A stretch of DNA of 15,285 bases from a bacterium (GTDB lineage Bacteria > Eremiobacterota > Eremiobacteria > Baltobacterales > Baltobacteraceae), in contig JAJXXM010000195.1 of the NCBI GenBank assembly GCA_021781095.1, positions 1 to 15,285 of the forward strand. Direction: 5' to 3'. The translations under genes were made by a program, and so were the position numbers. This document shows positions 14,187-15,285 of this stretch, one piece after another. The stretch's first letter is position 1. Each line of letters starts with the position of its first letter. Under the pieces are notes generated by a model. It had not been told where the DNA came from, did no database searches, and saw nothing but the letters and a program-made list of their open reading frames with translations.

Positions 14187-14213
14187 TAAAGTCGCTGCCC
14201 CGAGGTTCCGATA
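14187..14213 (+). promoter_or_regulatory. sigma-28 (FliA) promoter of the flagellin gene
   Basis: TAAAG (14187-14191), 16 nt, then CCGATA (14208-14213), a full match to the -35 and -10 core of the flagellar sigma factor with standard spacing, located between csrA and flagellin, where such a promoter is expected. The predicted start, near 14220, gives a leader of about 80 nt that carries the CsrA-type motifs. Confidence 0.88.
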
Positions 14214-14221
14214 CCCAGAGG

Positions 14222-14242
14222 GAGGGAGCAGGACGCTTCCTC
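14222..14242 (+). promoter_or_regulatory. Upstream CsrA-binding hairpin in the flagellin leader
   Basis: GAGGGAGC (14222-14229) pairs with GCTTCCTC (14235-14242) in RNA over 8 pairs, including one G-U, leaving the 5-nt loop AGGAC with GGA at 14231-14233. GGA exposed in a short hairpin loop is the preferred CsrA target. It starts within a few bases of the predicted transcript 5' end. The right arm (TTCCTC, 14237-14242) can alternatively pair with GAGGAA (14289-14294) over the ribosome binding site, so two exclusive folds are possible. Confidence 0.65.
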
Positions 14243-14285
14243 GCAGATGACTAGTCTCTACCTGTGCGCTCTGCGCGCAACAATC

Positions 14286-14292
14286 AAGGAGG
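14286..14292 (+). promoter_or_regulatory. Flagellin ribosome binding site overlapping a second CsrA motif
   Basis: AAGGAGG, 7 nt before the flagellin ATG, is a near-perfect Shine-Dalgarno sequence. Its first five bases (AAGGA) fit the CsrA core ANGGA. The GGA lies 57 nt from the GGA of the upstream hairpin, a distance one CsrA dimer can bridge. Occupation here would directly block ribosome entry, as known for hag in Bacillus subtilis. Confidence 0.7.
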
Positions 14293-14299
14293 AAATCAC

Positions 14300-15285
14300 A
14301 TGGCTCAAGGTCTGAGCATCGCCAACAACCTGTTGGCCAATAGCGTTCAGTTCAACCTGAACAACAACCAGAGTGCGCTGAAGAACATTGTTACTCAGCT
14401 TTCGTCTGGTTTGCGCATCAACTCCGCGGCGGACGATCCGTCCGGTCTCGCCATCGCCACCAACCTGCAAACGCAGGTCGATGGCTTTAACACCGCCGTT
14501 CAGAACGTCCAGAACGCGAACAACGCGGCGCAAGTCGCGCTCGGTGCGCTTTCTACGACGACCGACATTCTGCAGCGCATTCGTAGCCTCGCGGTCGAGG
14601 CTTCGTCCGACCTCAACAGCAATCAGGATCGCGTCAACCTTCAGGCTGAAGTGAGCCAGTTGCTGCTCGAAGTCAACAGCATTTCGCAGAGCGTCAACTT
14701 CAACGGTCAGCCGCTCCTCGATGGTAGCCATGCCGGCTTCCAGCCGCAGGTGCAAGCTGCGATCAACGTTACCTCGAACTCGGCGCTCTCCACCAACGGA
14801 GCGCTCCAAGTCTCGGGCTTCAACTACGGCTTCCTCGCCGCTTCGGCGGTCGCCAACAGCGCGAACTTCTTCACCACGGCAGCCGGCCCCGCGGCCGGTC
14901 TCTCGGGTGCGACCGGTTCGACGCTCGACGGCACGATCGAACTCCAGGTGATCAACACCGGCGTCTCGATCGCGGTTCAGGAAACCTTCGTCGCCAGCGC
15001 GACGGGCCAGGTCTGCGTTTCGAGCACGCTCTACGGCGCGACCAGCGTCGCCGGCGCCTTCGACAACGTGAACGTCACCATCGGGTCGATCAGCTCGCTT
15101 GATGTCGGTGTGACCTCGTACGTCAAAGTGACGCAGAACGTCGCTGCGCTGACCAATCCGAACAACCCCGCGTTCAACTTCCAATCGGGAGCGAACGAGG
15201 GCGACGTCATCCAAATCGGCATCCAGGCCACGAATACGCAGACGCTGCGCATCTCGAACAGCAACCTGGCGCCCTCGGCGGCGAA
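14300..15285 (+). CDS. Flagellin, 3'-truncated by the window end
   Basis: The frame is open from ATG 14300 to the edge, giving 328 codons without a stop. The N-terminal D0/D1 region is canonical: SALKNIVTQLSSGLRIN at ~25-41, SAADDPSGLAIATNLQTQV at 42-60, and LQRIRSLAVEASSDLNSNQD at 91-110, the segment equivalent to the TLR5-recognised region of enteric flagellins. VNFNGQPLLDG closes the first half near residue 140. Beyond that lies the variable outer part, which includes one cysteine (residue 239), uncommon in flagellins. ANEGDVIQIGIQA near the right edge resembles the return into D1, so roughly 80-100 residues are probably missing. The protein polymerises into the external filament after type III export. 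It is preceded by a sigma-28 promoter and a CsrA-type leader, directly after fliW and csrA. I give no symbol because naming (fliC/hag/fla) is lineage dependent. Confidence 0.96.
   Translation, partial: MAQGLSIANNLLANSVQFNLNNNQSALKNIVTQLSSGLRINSAADDPSGLAIATNLQTQVDGFNTAVQNVQNANNAAQVALGALSTTTDILQRIRSLAVEASSDLNSNQDRVNLQAEVSQLLLEVNSISQSVNFNGQPLLDGSHAGFQPQVQAAINVTSNSALSTNGALQVSGFNYGFLAASAVANSANFFTTAAGPAAGLSGATGSTLDGTIELQVINTGVSIAVQETFVASATGQVCVSSTLYGATSVAGAFDNVNVTIGSISSLDVGVTSYVKVTQNVAALTNPNNPAFNFQSGANEGDVIQIGIQATNTQTLRISNSNLAPSAA

Noticed and set aside
1..15285. CRISPR arrays, tRNA or rRNA genes, insertion sequences
   Set aside because: I looked for regular short repeats, tRNA-like cloverleaf segments, rRNA sequence and transposase motifs and saw none.

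Overview
This is a flagellar gene cluster from a diderm bacterium. P-ring (FlgI) and L-ring (FlgH) genes are present, and an MsbA-type lipid-flippase ABC transporter lies at the left edge; both point to an outer membrane. Base composition is GC-rich: a sample 60-nt line at 6661-6720 is 63% GC. The layout, with a FliW-CsrA pair next to flagellin plus L/P rings, does not match an enteric bacterium. My best guess is an uncultured or little-studied diderm lineage such as Eremiobacterota/WPS-2, but this is a low-confidence inference from gene style only.

Layout. (1) 3-1319: 3' part of an ABC exporter. (2) 1373-2617: flgB-flgC-fliE, the proximal rod and the rod/MS-ring adaptor, behind a sigma-28-like promoter. 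(3) 2618-4908: an interruption in the flagellar genes. It holds a minus-strand pair, a Cys-rich lipoprotein (4306-3407) and a small unknown protein (3407-2970), coupled by a one-base stop/start overlap. A strong dyad that may be their terminator lies at 2871-2897. The 3' half of the lipoprotein gene and the small gene are markedly AT-rich. (4) 4909-13810: flgF-flgG-flgA-flgH-flgI-flgJ-flgN-flgK-flgL-fliW, tightly packed with many 1-4 base overlaps, behind a second sigma-28-like promoter at 4762-4788. (5) csrA at 13905-14168, then flagellin from 14300 running off the right end, behind the best sigma-28-like promoter of the three (14187-14213).

How they work together. The structural genes cover the rod (FlgB, FlgC, FlgF, FlgG, FliE), the P/L rings and their helper (FlgI, FlgH, FlgA), the rod cap (FlgJ), the hook-filament junction with its chaperone (FlgK, FlgL, FlgN) and the filament. 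The hook (FlgE, FlgD), the filament cap (FliD) and FlgM are not in this window. The right end encodes a likely FliW-CsrA-flagellin feedback switch. CsrA keeps L4, R6, R44 and the N55 position used for FliW contact. The flagellin leader has a hairpin with an AGGAC loop and an AAGGA motif overlapping its ribosome binding site, a textbook two-site CsrA target. A second small hairpin presenting GGA sits directly before the fliW ribosome binding site, suggesting CsrA may also control its own antagonist.

The observations most worth following are the mosaic lipoprotein/partner cassette inside the flagellar cluster, the extended CsrA circuit, an L-ring protein whose lipobox cysteine is replaced by serine, and three promoters with identical sigma-28 geometry. 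In one of these the -10 element overlaps the flgB ribosome binding site.
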